DNA from: Hoplostethus atlanticus
Taxonomy: Eukaryota > Chordata > Actinopteri > Trachichthyiformes > Trachichthyidae
Assembly: GCA_034670405.1 (NCBI GenBank)
Contig: JAXDDX010000053.1
Location: 62,001-126,000 of the forward strand
Length of the DNA: 64,000 bases
Direction of reading: 5' to 3'
Shown here: one piece after another, positions 22,701-34,391 of the stretch
How the letters are laid out: every line of letters starts with the position of its first letter
Numbering within the stretch: position 1 is the first letter of the stretch
The notes under the pieces: generated by a model
What the model was told of the DNA's origin: nothing
What the model saw: the letters and a program-made list of their open reading frames with translations, nothing else
Databases searched by the model: none
Position numbers and translations under genes: made by a program

Positions 22701-24127
22701 CGGTTGGAAACAACACCGAAGAAGATCTTTGCTTCAGTGCTTAACAAGGAGATGATCCTAACTGCTCGATCCATTTGGAGTTCTCCTCCTTTTGGATCCA
22801 AACCCCTTCTGCAAGAATCCTACCTCTCCTACAGAGAGGAGAGCAGGATCTTCCACAGAGTTTAGGACGGTTCTTGTAGACCTTGTATGGTCCTGGATCA
22901 GAGCTTGATCTTGATTTGCAGACTGCTTCAGCTCTGAGATGTCAAACTGCACACTGGCTCAGGAGGGTCTATGAGTTCTTACACCAGACTTTGGCTGAAA
23001 CTTTCTTTCCACTCATGTTTCTACCTACTATTATCAATAAGCACAGTGCGTTCCCTTATGTCCCGTTTTCCCAACACCATCTTGTGAAATCGCTGTTATG
23101 TTTTCGTATTGCTCATAGTTATTCATTATAATAGTTTGCTCTTGAGAGAAATATGCTGCTCTGAATCTGTCCATGGTCCATAACTATTTGACAGTTATGG
23201 TTGACAGAGCGAGTTGATAGCCACCTTCATTAGACCAGTTAGGAAGCGTCGCCATCGTTTGGTTTTGTGTAGTCAGCTAGGGCTGGGCAATATGGACCAA
23301 ATCTTTATCATGATAATTTGACCCATTTGTCACGATAACGATGAATACAAGGATAAATAATTAAAAAACAAAATAGATAATGTTAAGCGTGTAAGAAATG
23401 TCCATAACATCCAAAAAGGGCACACGTAGGGTTGCCGTTAACCCTCCCGTTTCACCAGAAATTGAACTATCATTCTAGATTTAAATTTTTTTTATTTAAA
23501 AAATTATATTATATTAATTATATTTCATAACATTTTTATGTTAAAATTTTTAAATTTGATTCAAGAATTTAATCATCAAATTTTAAATTTTAACATGCAG
23601 CGACTGTGTTGACTGGTAATGTGCACCAGAAGAAAAACGTTGATGTCAGTTTCGGTAAATTTTCGGCTTATCGCCCAGCCCTACAGCTAAACACACCCTG
23701 ACTATGGTGAACAGGCTGGGTGAGAAGAGTCCCTGCTGTCCTGATGTGAATTGATCTTTTGAGAATCGAAAGATGAAACATGGCTACTTGGCAGCTTGTT
23801 CAGTAGGAGGTTTCTTCTAGCTCTGACCAGCATCAGATCCAGACATCCCATGTCTTATGTTGCCATTTATCAGGATTTTCCTACTTCAGATGTTACCGCA
23901 AGGCAAGCCATCATTTTCTCTTTTCTAGTTCATCAGTCGTGTGATTAAATGGGTGAATATAAAGTTCTTATTTCAGTCTGAATTTATTGATATTTTCTCC
24001 TGCAGACGTCCCCATCTGGTCAAAGCTGCAGTCAGGCTACGTCCCCAACATCCAGGAGATCTTCCAAATCCTTGACAACCACATGAAAATGAACCAGGTG
24101 GAGCAGATGACCTTCTCCTCCCCGTAG
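19165..24127 (+). CDS. selenot2: Selenoprotein T (selenot2 type), five coding exons with Sec TGA
   Basis: A thioredoxin-like ER-membrane oxidoreductase. Coding exons are 19165-19382, 19785-19895, 20656-20782, 21057-21144 and 24006-24127 (666 nt including stop, 221 aa). The redox centre spans exons 1-2 and reads KFQYC-IS-U-GYSKVFQEYS, a CxxU motif; U is the TGA at 19792-19794. The frame continues beyond it as SQLYPDIRIEGENYPPTP, YIGNFFSYFKLLAI, LSNMLETHFLSTGAFEIKLN and DVPIWSKLQSGYVPNI, ending at TAG. All phases agree. The N-terminus (MAEYTQTGILTALLLFTVL) is a hydrophobic anchor unlike the classic selenot1 signal peptide, hence the selenot2 call, which is from memory. Automated annotation would probably stop at the Sec TGA. 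Confidence 0.92.
19721..19779. repeat. (TG)n tract before the selenot2 Sec exon
   Basis: About 30 TG units are followed only by TTGCAG before exon 2 begins at 19785, so the tract replaces the usual polypyrimidine tract of the exon that carries the Sec codon. Confidence 0.95.
20060..20365. mobile_element. SINE- or MITE-like repeat in selenot2 intron 2
   Basis: Contains ctgaagtgtccttgagcaag near the start and gaacctgggacattctggtt then ccacgaggccaccctgctgc near the end, phrases familiar from fish interspersed repeats. Termini and family were not resolved. Confidence 0.45.
21240..22960 (-). mobile_element. Broken non-LTR retrotransposon in selenot2 intron 4
   Basis: Minus-strand pieces read KIFFGVVSNRLCTFLTKNSF (about 22700), SVQKEGMSGSPGCLEHTGW, then LPWKFKAWLNQHGIPPRIVW, RRWLGQQRSLSSMALYGHNN and VIQVRTGRTWRAEDAV. 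These are successive parts of one reverse-transcriptase ORF. About 21960-22350 is an inserted 3' tail of a different LINE (RLKTHLFKKHYPDPSS, then cgctttggataaaagcgtct), the family also seen at 54838-57060. Frameshifts and stops throughout. Confidence 0.75.
23280..23681. mobile_element. hAT-like non-autonomous element
   Basis: The ends are GGGCTGGGCAATAT and TATCGCCCAGCCC, inverted. The flanking octamers gtcagcta and tacagcta match at 6 of 8 positions, fitting an aged 8-bp hAT target duplication. Interior AT-rich, non-coding. Confidence 0.65.
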
Positions 24128-24327
24128 TGCCCCAACCAGACGATGAGCAGGTAGACAGACACTGGTCCTGACATGGAGATGGAGCTAAACATCTAAACAT
24201 GTCACCTGAAACATGCTAAAGACCATGGCAGCCTTGTTGGCCTTCCCAGTCGGGTGGAAAGCCTTGCTTCTATGTTATGGGGAAAGAGCTCAACAGCTCC
24301 CTCGTTGGACAAACTAAGTACGACAGA

Positions 24328-24632
24328 TTAGGTAGGTGGGTAGGTAGGTGGTTGGGTGGGTAGGTAGGTAGGTAGGTGTGTGTAGGTGGATAGTAGGTAG
24401 GTAGTAGGTAGGTAGGTAGTATGTGGGTAGTACGTAGTAGTAGATAGGTGTGTTGGGAGGTAGGTGGGTAGGTAATGGGTAGGTGGTAGGTAGGTAGGTA
24501 GTAGGTAGGTGGGAGGGTAGTAGGTGGGTAGGTAGGTGGTAGGTAGGTGGGAGGGTAGTAGGTGGGTAGGTAGGTGGTAGGTAGGTGGGAGGGTAGTAAG
24601 TAGGTAGGTAGGTGTGTAGGTAGGTATACACC
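24328..24632. repeat. GGTA-type minisatellite in the selenot2 3' UTR intron
   Basis: Tandem ggtaggtaggtgg and agtaggtgggtaggtaggtg units cover about 300 bp inside the inferred 3' UTR intron (24151-24966). 24781-24850 holds a few telomere-like ccctaa units. Confidence 0.93.
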
Positions 24633-24990
24633 TACTCACGGTTACATGGTACAGGCCTTAGACCCATGAGCCACCAGGACGGCCCCCATCTTCTGTATGG
24701 CTGAAAACACTCAGCTGGTATTTTTGTTTTTCATACTGTACAAAATGAATGGCAGCAAATGGCTCCACTCACTAACTGCACAGTCAATAACCCTAACCAC
24801 AGTCAATAACCCTAACCCTAACCACAGTCAATAACCCTAACCCTAACCGCAGTCCACCAGGAATAATGGAAAGGAGACAAACTCAAAAAAACAGTGGCAT
24901 TATCTTTGAAGTCTGTTTGTAATATCATCACATATCAGTTGACAGCTCTTCCCACCCTCTCTCCAGCTGTGCTGAGTATCGTTGTCCTGG

Positions 24991-25090
24991 CTCGGTTGGA
25001 CCGTCTGCCGCTGGCGTTATGAAGGCCTGGCCTCAAAGCAGTCCTCTGTGTGGCCTGGCTGGATGTCCCCTGCCGCGAACCAAGCGCTCC
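24991..25090 (+). promoter_or_regulatory. Candidate SECIS element (form 2)
   Basis: The core ATGA is at 25019-25022. Twelve nt later comes AAA (25035-25037). The opposing GA lies in GGAT (25061-25064). Helix II pairs GCCTGGCC (25024-25031 region) with GGCCTGGC (25052-25059), with one T-T mismatch. GCAG/CTGT forms the extra apical mini-helix of a form 2 SECIS. CTCGGTT / AACCAAG may form the lower helix across a large internal loop. Found by eye, with no free-energy calculation. Confidence 0.6.
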
Positions 25091-25789
25091 TTCTGCCCCC
25101 GGGTTACACCTCTACTGCAGCTACCGCCGTCTGAGGATATTAGCACTACAATACCCATAATCCACCTGTCATCATTCCTGATGTCCATCTGCTGTCATTT
25201 TATGAGCTGAGATTAGAGAATTGCATAATTTGAACATAATGGTCTTGAATTTGATCTTCGTTGCATCAACGGTCAACTTTTATTTCAGTCTAGTTTGAAG
25301 TAAAAATTCAAATTCAGTTCTCTGTCACATCTGGGGAAAGTAAACGAGCACAGATTCAATCAACTCTTTCTCTGCCAATCAGCAAGCAGTTCTTAGTCTG
25401 CTGGAAACAAACACACACTTGAAGAATCAACTGGTCAGCTAACGTTATCTTCTGAACCAGCTGTCACACTTGAAATATCTCCCCTGTTGTTTGACACGTT
25501 ATGCTAGCTAACCTTACTGGCTAATATTGCACTACTACAGCGAGGAAATGTAACACTAGTAGCATTAGCCTAACATTTACTCTAATGTTTTGTAACTAGT
25601 GTTAGCGCAGATGTTAACGCTGCTGTTGTGAGAAGCTTTGTGCTGTGGAAGATGAATTGAATCCCCCGATGTGAGTCACAGAACTGAATTAAAATGAACT
25701 GAGTGTTGAATTTGTACTAGACTGAAACAGTGGAATGTAATGACAATCAAATTCAATTTCAAATCATTAAATTCAAATAATGCTTTTCA

Positions 25790-25795
25790 AATAAA
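25790..25795 (+). terminator. selenot2 polyadenylation signal
   Basis: AATAAA about 725 nt downstream of the candidate SECIS. It is the first canonical signal I see in the inferred 3' UTR exon. Confidence 0.45.
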
Positions 25796-25974
25796 GTGTT
25801 TGAATTCTATTATTCAATTTGAGCATTCAAGTAAATGCACTCCGCCCACATACCTGGAGCCTGACACACAGGGAACATGGGAAGGTCGGCTTCCTAACAC
25901 CGATTATCTTATTCTTTCATTGGTTTCATTGGTTTTGCTCCTCATGTGATCCCAGTTCCCCGCCTCCATCCTTG

Positions 25975-26366
25975 AAGGGGAATTCCGGTATTTTTAAACC
26001 TGGGCTCTATTTGTACAAATTCGTCATTTATACCGCAAAATAGGTACAAAAAGTTTTGGAATTGCTCCGGTAGATCACCTCAGTTGGAGGCGATCTACCG
26101 TTCAGTTCTTGAGTGAGACTTCTGTTTCTGGTTAACCAAAGGTCTATCTCTGTAGGATCCTTTCCTAATGTTGTCAGACACTTCCAATAACTGTCGGTGG
26201 CAAAAACAACTTTTAGTGGACGTACTTTGATCGACCCACTTGCCCCAAAGGATTACATTGCAGCCATAGCAGCCTGTTTCACGACTGCCGACTGAGGCGA
26301 TCTACCGGAGCAATTCAAAACTTTTTGTACCTATTTAAATGTTTTAAAAATACCGGAATTCCCCTT
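25975..26366. mobile_element. MITE with long inverted repeats
   Basis: The ends AAGGGGAATTCCGGTATTTT and its inverse at 26346-26366 are identical. A second inverted pair (aggtacaaaaagtttt..gctccggtagatc and its complement near 26290-26330) makes most of the 392-bp element a hairpin. No ORF. The target duplication is not clear. Confidence 0.8.
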
Positions 26367-26656
26367 TAAAGCCACCTTGCACATCTACTCTGCTTCCAGA
26401 AGTTACCAATGTATCTCAACCTCTGGTTAGACGTCAATGGCAACTTGACCCCAATAATAAGTAAATGGGAAATGTTTGGCTCATGCCACTTGAAGATCTC
26501 CAATCAGATGATTATATGTGGCTAGTGTGTGTGTAGCTGGGTGGTTGAATACCAGGCTGACCATGGAGAGTTGGACCAGGCTGAGCTGCCAATCATTGTA
26601 ACAATCAATGGAAAACAATTGTTACTTATACCAGTGGAGCAGGATTGTGGAGTCAA

Positions 26657-26753
26657 CATGGCCGCCACTCAGCATAATGTCCAACATGGCCGCCGCTCAG
26701 CATAATGTCCAACATGGCCGCCGCTCAGCGTAATGTCCAACATGGCCGCCACT
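26657..26753. repeat. 28-bp repeat, about 3.5 copies
   Basis: Units begin aacatggccgcc(a/g)ctcag and end taatgtcc. The aacatggccgcc phrase is Kozak-like, but no ORF follows. The rest of 26370-27530 shows no gene. Confidence 0.9.
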
Positions 26754-27534
26754 CATTGGAACTGCTCAGGTGCTCCTGATTCATCTCCACTATCGGATCT
26801 GTTGTGCTGACCGCCATCTTAATTCATCTCTTGGTCATTTCTGTTTTAATAGATGGTGAACAGGAAGAGAAACCAACAGTTTGGTACTGATGTGGCCTAG
26901 TGATCATCACTACTTGGTTTTCTTTATGTGGTGTTTTGCTCATCCAGTTGCACTGACACCCTCATTGACCAACAGCCAAACTTCACATTGGAGAACTTAT
27001 ATCTGATCCTTGATCAGTCAAAACACTCCAAACAGCTTCACAGAGTAGAAATGAAACAACTTCCCTTTGCCTTTGTGTGTTTGTAATGATTGGATATGTG
27101 AATGTGTGTGTGGGGGGGGGTACAAGCAACAGTCTACCTTGTCTTAATAAATACTTCTAATTGAGACGACTAAGTGAGTTATTTTTTCTTAATGGCGTTT
27201 CAGAAATTAAAGCTGATTTGCTCAAGAAGAAAAAACAATTATAATTGATTCTCCATCAATTATCAATATATTCATACCTGCAGTGTATCAGATATCAATA
27301 TAGTCAATTATCAATATATTCATACTCACAATGCAATTACATTCCTATCAACACTGTGTTGAGTATGTGTGTGTGTGTGTGTGGGTGTAATGTGGAACAG
27401 GAACAGTGTACTCTGATAGGTTTGGTCTGGCGTTACCATGGCAACAACAAGATGATGGTTTGACTTCACTGATGTCTTGGGTATTCTGACCCAAACTCTG
27501 CATGAGTTATATATAGTCGTATATATAGTATAGT

Positions 27535-28515
27535 ATACACCGATCAGCCACAACATTAAAACCACTGACAGGTGAAGTGAATAACATTGATTATCTCGTT
27601 ACAATGGCACCTGTCAAGGGGTGGGATATACTGGGAAGCAAGAGAACAGTCAGTTCTTGAAGTTGATGTGAAGTAGGAAAAATGGGCAAGCGTAAGGATC
27701 TGAGCGACTTTGACAAGGACCAAATTGTGATGGCTAGACGACTGGGTCAGAGCATCTCCAAAACGGCAGGTCTTGTGGGGTGTTCCCGGTATGCAGTGGT
27801 TAGTACCGACCAAAAGTGGTCCAAGGAAGGACAACCGGTGAACCGGTGACAGGGTCATGGGCGCCCAAGGCTCATTGATGCATGTGGGGAGCGAAGGCTA
27901 GCCCGTCTGGTCCGATCCCACAGAAGAGCTACTGTAGCACAAATTGCTGAAGGAGTTAATGCTGCTATGATAGAAAGGTGTCAGAACACACAGTGCATCA
28001 CAGCTTGCTGTGTATGGAGCTGCGTAGCCTCAGACCGGTCAGAGTGACCATGCTGACCCATCTACCGCCGAAAGCTCCTACAATGGACAGGTGAGCGTCA
28101 GAACTGGACCATGGAGCAATGGAAGAAGGTGGCCTGGTCTGATGAATCACGTTTTATTTTACATCATGTGGACGGCCGGGTGCGTGTGCGTCGTTTACCT
28201 GGGGAAGAGATGGTACCAGGATGCACTATGGGAAGAAAGCAAGCCGGCGGAGGCAGTGTGATGCTCTGGGCAATGTTCTCTGGGAAACCTTGGGTCCTGG
28301 CATTCATGTGGATCTTACTTTGACACGTACCACCTACCTCAACGTTGTTGCAGACCAAGTACACCCCTTCATGGCAACGGTATTCCCTGATGGCAGTGGC
28401 CTCTTTCAGCAGGATAATGCACCCTTGTTCAGGAATGGTTTGAGGAACTGTGGGATGTGCTGGAAAAACAAGTCTGATCCATGGAGGCCCCACCTCGCAA
28501 CTTACAGGACTTAAA
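27535..28515 (+). mobile_element. Tc1-like transposon relic, 3' truncated
   Basis: The left end, caccgatcagccacaacatt, is a Tc1-type terminus. A frameshifted transposase follows: [20 protein letters not shown], then EQWKKVAWSDESRF, GGGSVMLWAMFSGKPW and LFQQDNAP. No right TIR was found, and similarity fades near 28512. Inactive. Confidence 0.8.
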
Positions 28516-28640
28516 GGATCTGTGGTCTGACACATTGTCCAGGCACCCCAAGATGAAGCAGATGATACCAGGCTGGAAGCTGAAGTCCAGGCAGATGCAA
28601 ATGCAGTTGAGGAACAAGATGAGAGAAAGAAACCCGTCAT

Positions 28641-28943
28641 GGAACTCAGGCTAGCGGTAGCTAGCGGTAGCTTAAATTCTCCTGGTTGTTTACTGTGTCT
28701 GCTTTACTTGCTCAGTGTGTTTAATACTAATAGTCATTAAGCTGCTTTAGCAAAACGTTTCTCTGTAAGCATCGACCTGCTGTTCTTTTAGTTCACATCT
28801 ATCAACCAATTTAGAACAGCTGTCACCAACATGCTCAGCCTGCTGGCGGTACTGGAGCTGCGAACAGCACTTAGTTAGCACTTAGCTGCTAGCTAAAGTA
28901 CCTTAGCTAATGAGAGCAAGCAGAAACACTGGCGCCTCTTTTT

Positions 28944-29040
<97 letters not shown>

Positions 29041-29180
29041 CAGTTCAGTGCTTTATTGTCATGACTGTAAACAGAATCCATGTTGCCAAATCAGATTCCA
29101 AAATAAACATTCAGATAATAACTAACATTAGATAGTCAGTCAGGTTACATCAGGTGTGTGTGTGTGTGTGTCAGGTGTGA
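28641..29180 (+). repeat. Upstream copy of a duplicated rnf4 5' intron segment
   Basis: About 300 bp (ctcctggttgtttactgtgt through gcagaaacactggcgcctct) matches 31362-31655 almost base for base. Both copies run into a (TC)n tract and then a shared ttattgtcatgac..aaataaacattcagataat segment. The copies are about 2.7 kb apart in direct orientation. Confidence 0.9.
28947..29036. repeat. (TC)n microsatellite
   Basis: An uninterrupted TC tract of about 45 units, within the upstream duplicated segment. Confidence 0.95.
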
Positions 29181-29261
29181 TGTGTTTATGTTGGCCACTC
29201 ACTGTCCCTCAGGTTGTGACATGTTTGAACATATTGGGCGGCAAGACGCGCCGTGTCCCTC

Positions 29262-29537
29262 ACCCAGAGTGACTCTCGGTCTAGACTGGTCATCCAGCTC
29301 ACCCAGAGTGACTCTCGGTCTAGACTGGTCATCCAGCTCACCCAGAGTGACTCTCGGTCTAGACTGGTCATCCAGCTCACCCAGAATGACTCCTGGTCTA
29401 GACTGGTCATCCAGCTCACCCAGAATGACTCCTGGTCTAGACTGGTCATCCAGCTCACCCAGAGTGACTCTCGGTCTAGACTGGTCATCCAGCTCACCCA
29501 GAATGACTCCTGGTCTAGACTGGTCATCCAGCTCAGT
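29262..29537. repeat. 39-bp minisatellite, about 7 copies
   Basis: The unit tcggtctagactggtcatcc then agctcacccagagtgactc alternates with a variant carrying aatgactcctgg. All six frames stay open because 39 is divisible by 3. There is no splice context or conservation to suggest a protein. Confidence 0.93.
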
Positions 29538-29934
29538 GAATTGGGGAAGGACTTCATTGAATCTTATTGTTTTCTCTTGGTTGCCATGATTTCTTATATC
29601 TCCTTCTTCTATGTCTAGCTGGTCACTGAGCCTGGACTGGGTCAGGATCTGTCTTGTCTTTCTATCTCTGACAGTGAAGAGATATTCAGCCAGTTTAGAT
29701 TCTCTGTTCTAGTTTGCTTTGTGTTTTGGTTTCTCATCCCAATGGTCCAGATACAACTCTTTGCTAAGTTATATAATTTGGTTTCCTCTGATTGGAGTGA
29801 GGAAAGCAGTGCTGTTCTGAGACTGGTTTAAGTTGGATTGAACAGGATTGGTCAGTCTCAGTAACAGCTGACTCAGGGTCAGGGTTCAGCTCTTGGGTTT
29901 CAAATGAATCTCTGGGGCTGGATTGAAGATGAAG

Positions 29935-30420
29935 ATTTTAATGCTCTATTTTGAGTATTTATTAATAATGGGAACCGGTCTGATTCTGCTCTACATTAAT
30001 TTGTTGGAGTTTTTCTTTGTAGGTGTAAAATACTTTTGCAGAATTCTGCATGTAGGATCTCAGTTGAATGTTTTTCCCATTTAGTGTAGCTATGATGACG
30101 AAAATTTTGCACCATATTTTTGCTGGGATATTAATTTTGTAAAATGTTTGTTTCATTGCATAGAAAGCTCTACAAGCTTTTTCTTTTAGTGCATTCACTG
30201 CCATGTTGAAATTCCCTGATGACGTGATTGTTAGACCAAGGTAAGTATAACTCATTGTATGCTCAAGTGCGGTGCTGCCGAGAGTGAACTGATGTCTAAG
30301 TTCCTGACATCTGGGCCTTTTTTGGAAGATCATAACTTGAGTCTTTTTTGGATTTACTGCCAGGCCCAGTTCTGGCAGTACTGCTCCAGTACATTGAGTT
30401 GGTGCTGGAGCCACCAAGTC
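29935..30420 (-). mobile_element. Non-LTR reverse transcriptase fragment
   Basis: The minus strand reads NPKKTQVMIFQKRPRCQELR, YTYLGLTITSSGNFNMAVNA and LKEKACRAFYAMKQTFYKIN, the post-catalytic region of a fish LINE ORF2. 5' truncated and decayed. 30421-31060 holds no recognised gene. Confidence 0.75.
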
Positions 30421-31059
30421 ATTTCACTTCTCTATCTAGGAGAAATAGGCCAGGGGCTGTAGACTGGTCCAACTGCATCCATCTAACATATATCTACATT
30501 AATACAGGCTATTCCAAATAATGCCTCATGGGGTAGAGCAAGGATTTCTTGGATAGATCCATGTGTAGTATAGGTCTCTGCAGTCTCCTCTCCCCAGTTG
30601 GTAGGACTCCAAACACACAGCTACCCCTGCAGCTCCATCTCAGCCTATGAACAAACTATTGAAGTTAATGGGGCTAAAATATCTTTTACAGCTCTAAGAA
30701 GAAGTATAAAATGTTCATCAAGATTTCCCCAAAGAGCTGGTGCAGCATAATCCAGTTCAATCCAAACGATTGAGTAAGAACTGTTGTGGATAGTGTGGAT
30801 GGGATTTTCAAGATCAGGCCAATGGTCCGTATAATTGTACCATTTGTTGCAGAATTGAAGGTGTGTTGATGAAATTGAAATACAGGTCAGTCATTGCATA
30901 GACATGAAAATTCACCCCATAAATTAGAATGTATATTTCAGTTTATTTCAATCAAATGGATGGTTGTAGTTACTTAATTTAGAGAATGTGTCACTGATAA
31001 TATTTTCATCTCGTCCATCAGAGACTAGTCCGTGAACCGTGATGTAGTCTTTGGTTGGA

Positions 31060-31356
31060 CTGAAAACCCTCCGTGTAGGGGGACTGCAGTCCAGAAGAGG
31101 GCGGCAATACAACATGAAAATTGATGTCAACCACCGATAAACTAAGAAGAAGAAGAAGACCGCATCAGAAAACCGGAAACAGGAAGAAGTAAAAGAAGCT
31201 AGCATTAGCAGTAGCTCCTCTGGTGGGATATAAAGTAGCTGGGGGTTGTGTGCTGCCGCCAAATCATATAATGTTAAAGTTAATTAACATTATATGTTGC
31301 GCTGAACAGCAGAACAGCTAACAGCTAGTTGCTAACTCGAAAGAAGCATTGAGACG
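31060..31356 (+). promoter_or_regulatory. rnf4 promoter and inferred non-coding exon 1
   Basis: A donor-like GAGACG/GTATGT at 31356-31357 precedes the coding exon by 1.4 kb, and the upstream DNA is AAG-rich and TATA-less. An untranslated first exon ending at 31356 is inferred from position only. Confidence 0.35.
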
Positions 31357-31361
31357 GTATG

Positions 31362-32310
<949 letters not shown>

Positions 32311-32775
32311 TGTCTTGTCTCTCTCACTGTCTCTCAATTTTCAATCTTCAATGAGCTTTATTGGCATGAAAAGCTTCTATTGCCAAAGTAAACGTACATA
32401 AACAGACAGAACAACATTTACAACATATGAAAGTACATGCCACGACAGGGCAGCACAGCAACAACAGCAGAACAGCAACACCAACACATGTATTATGTAT
32501 CTATTGAAATGTACACACGTGTGTGTGTGTAAATACATATGTATTTACACACATTGTGTTTATTTATTATTGTATTATGTATTGTTATATATGTATGTGT
32601 GTATATTATACACATACATATATAACAATAATAAACATACATGTGATAATAATAAATATAAAATACATTATAGTAATAATGACAGCAGCAATCATCACTA
32701 TCAACTTATATTATCACTATTAACTTTCTTACTCTCTCTCTCACCAGACGGGAAGATCTGTGGGGTTTGATCAAC

Positions 32776-34342
32776 ATGAGCAGCGCTGTAAGTTTCACCT
32801 CTTCAAGTTTGGGTTTTCTTGTGCATATAGTTCATATGAATATGATGAAAGGAAAGGCAAAAGGTAAATATAGCTGCTAGTGGAGATCCCGGGGTTCACG
32901 CCTTAATCACGTTTAAGCCCAACATGAGTTATATGCCCTTCTTGCATAGGCCACGCCCACATCAACCAAAACCACATCATTATGGTGGACTTGATCTGGC
33001 TACCAAGTTTGGTGTCAATCATACTTGCCCTTTAAAAATGAAAAGTTTGATTCTGATCTTGCAAATGCACTTTGATCTACAAGGTGTTACATACTATTCC
33101 ATGATTCTTATGGGCTAGACCACGCCCACTTCCACTAATTACAGCCAAACTTCATATTTTGACGAGCACTTGGTCTACAGCATGTGTACTAAATTTCATA
33201 CAATTTCATACAAATTTCATACAATTTCAGTGATTGGAGTAAGAGACCATTTTTGTGTCCTCTGCGATAGGGGGGCTCTATTGCAGTCTTGCTCCGCCCA
33301 TTAAGTTCATTGGTTGGTGGTGGCCATATTGTTTATGCAATTGGGCCCATTTATTTAAGAACTGTGTAGGTATGTCTCCTAAATCAGTTTACCAAATATG
33401 GTCTTTATTGGTCATAAATCGAAAAGACCTCCAACAGGCAGACTTTGGTGTTGCTGGAGGCACATTTGTAGCTCGGCTAGCTGATATGTGCAAGATTTGT
33501 GTCAAGGTTTGACTTTTAATTGCAGCGCCCTCATCTGTATGATTGGGGTAGTATTTGTTGGGAGGCATTTGACCACCATGTACACCATGTGATAGACCAC
33601 ATCAAATCAGTCTAGGCCACGCCCACATATGGCAATCATGTGCACCACATTCCAACAATCACAATAGGAGATGTACATAATTGGACTTGGCACCCCTATG
33701 GGCCAATTATACAATACTAACTCAGTACCTCTACTGAACTTATGTACCAAGTTTAGAAATGAGTGGAAATGGCTATTTAGGTTCCTTCTGCATGTGCACC
33801 AAGTTTGGTATTTACTGGTCAAAAACTGAAAAAGCCTTCGGGGGGGACAAACAGAGCACGCTGCAGTCAGCTCCAACATGGGGCTGTATTTTAATATCTA
33901 TATCATTTTATCAATCTCTGCTGATCCCCTTGCACAGTAGATCTGGTTTGTTGACACATAGGAAGTGATCTGCTAGAGGATCTGTTGATCCCCTTGTGCA
34001 GTAGATCTTTCTCTGTGCTACACAGTACAGTAAATCAACAGTACTATTTATTATAGCGTAACGTTGAAACACATTGAAACATTCATTCCAGACTCAGAGG
34101 AAGAGAAGAGGGACAAGCAGCCCTCTGGTTTCCAGACCCAACACCAAGAGCAGCAGGACGGCTAACGCTAGCAGGACGGCTAACGCTAGCAGGACGGCTA
34201 ACGCTAGCAGGACGACTAACGCTAGCAGGACGACTAACGCTAGCAGGACGGCTAACGCTAACAGGACGGCTAATGCTGACCCTACCCCCCCCACAGAGAC
34301 CATTGATGTGTTGGACAGCACTGCAGCCAGTGAGTGTGTGTC

Positions 34343-34391
<49 letters not shown>

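Larger units (their letters stand above)
24967..25815 (+). other. Inferred 3' UTR exon of selenot2
   Basis: A strong acceptor (ccaccctctctccag at 24952-24966) and a donor AGCAG/GTAGAC at 24150-24151, 23 nt past the stop, define a likely 3' UTR intron of 816 nt. AATAAA at 25790-25795 gives a plausible end. The stop lies less than 50 nt from the junction, so the normal stop should not trigger NMD, while termination at the Sec TGA would. Confidence 0.6.

Noticed and set aside
24135-24200. SECIS beginning at ATGA near 24142
   Set aside because: No complementary helix II or AA loop at the right spacing; the 25019 candidate is better.
24781-24850. Telomere or fusion point from ccctaa repeats (also 46321-46395)
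   Set aside because: Only two or three units mixed with other sequence; too short for an interstitial telomere.
29158-29618. Three long repeat-containing ORFs (VTLGLDWSSSSPR and others)
   Set aside because: They arise because the 39-bp unit is divisible by three; there is no splice or promoter context.
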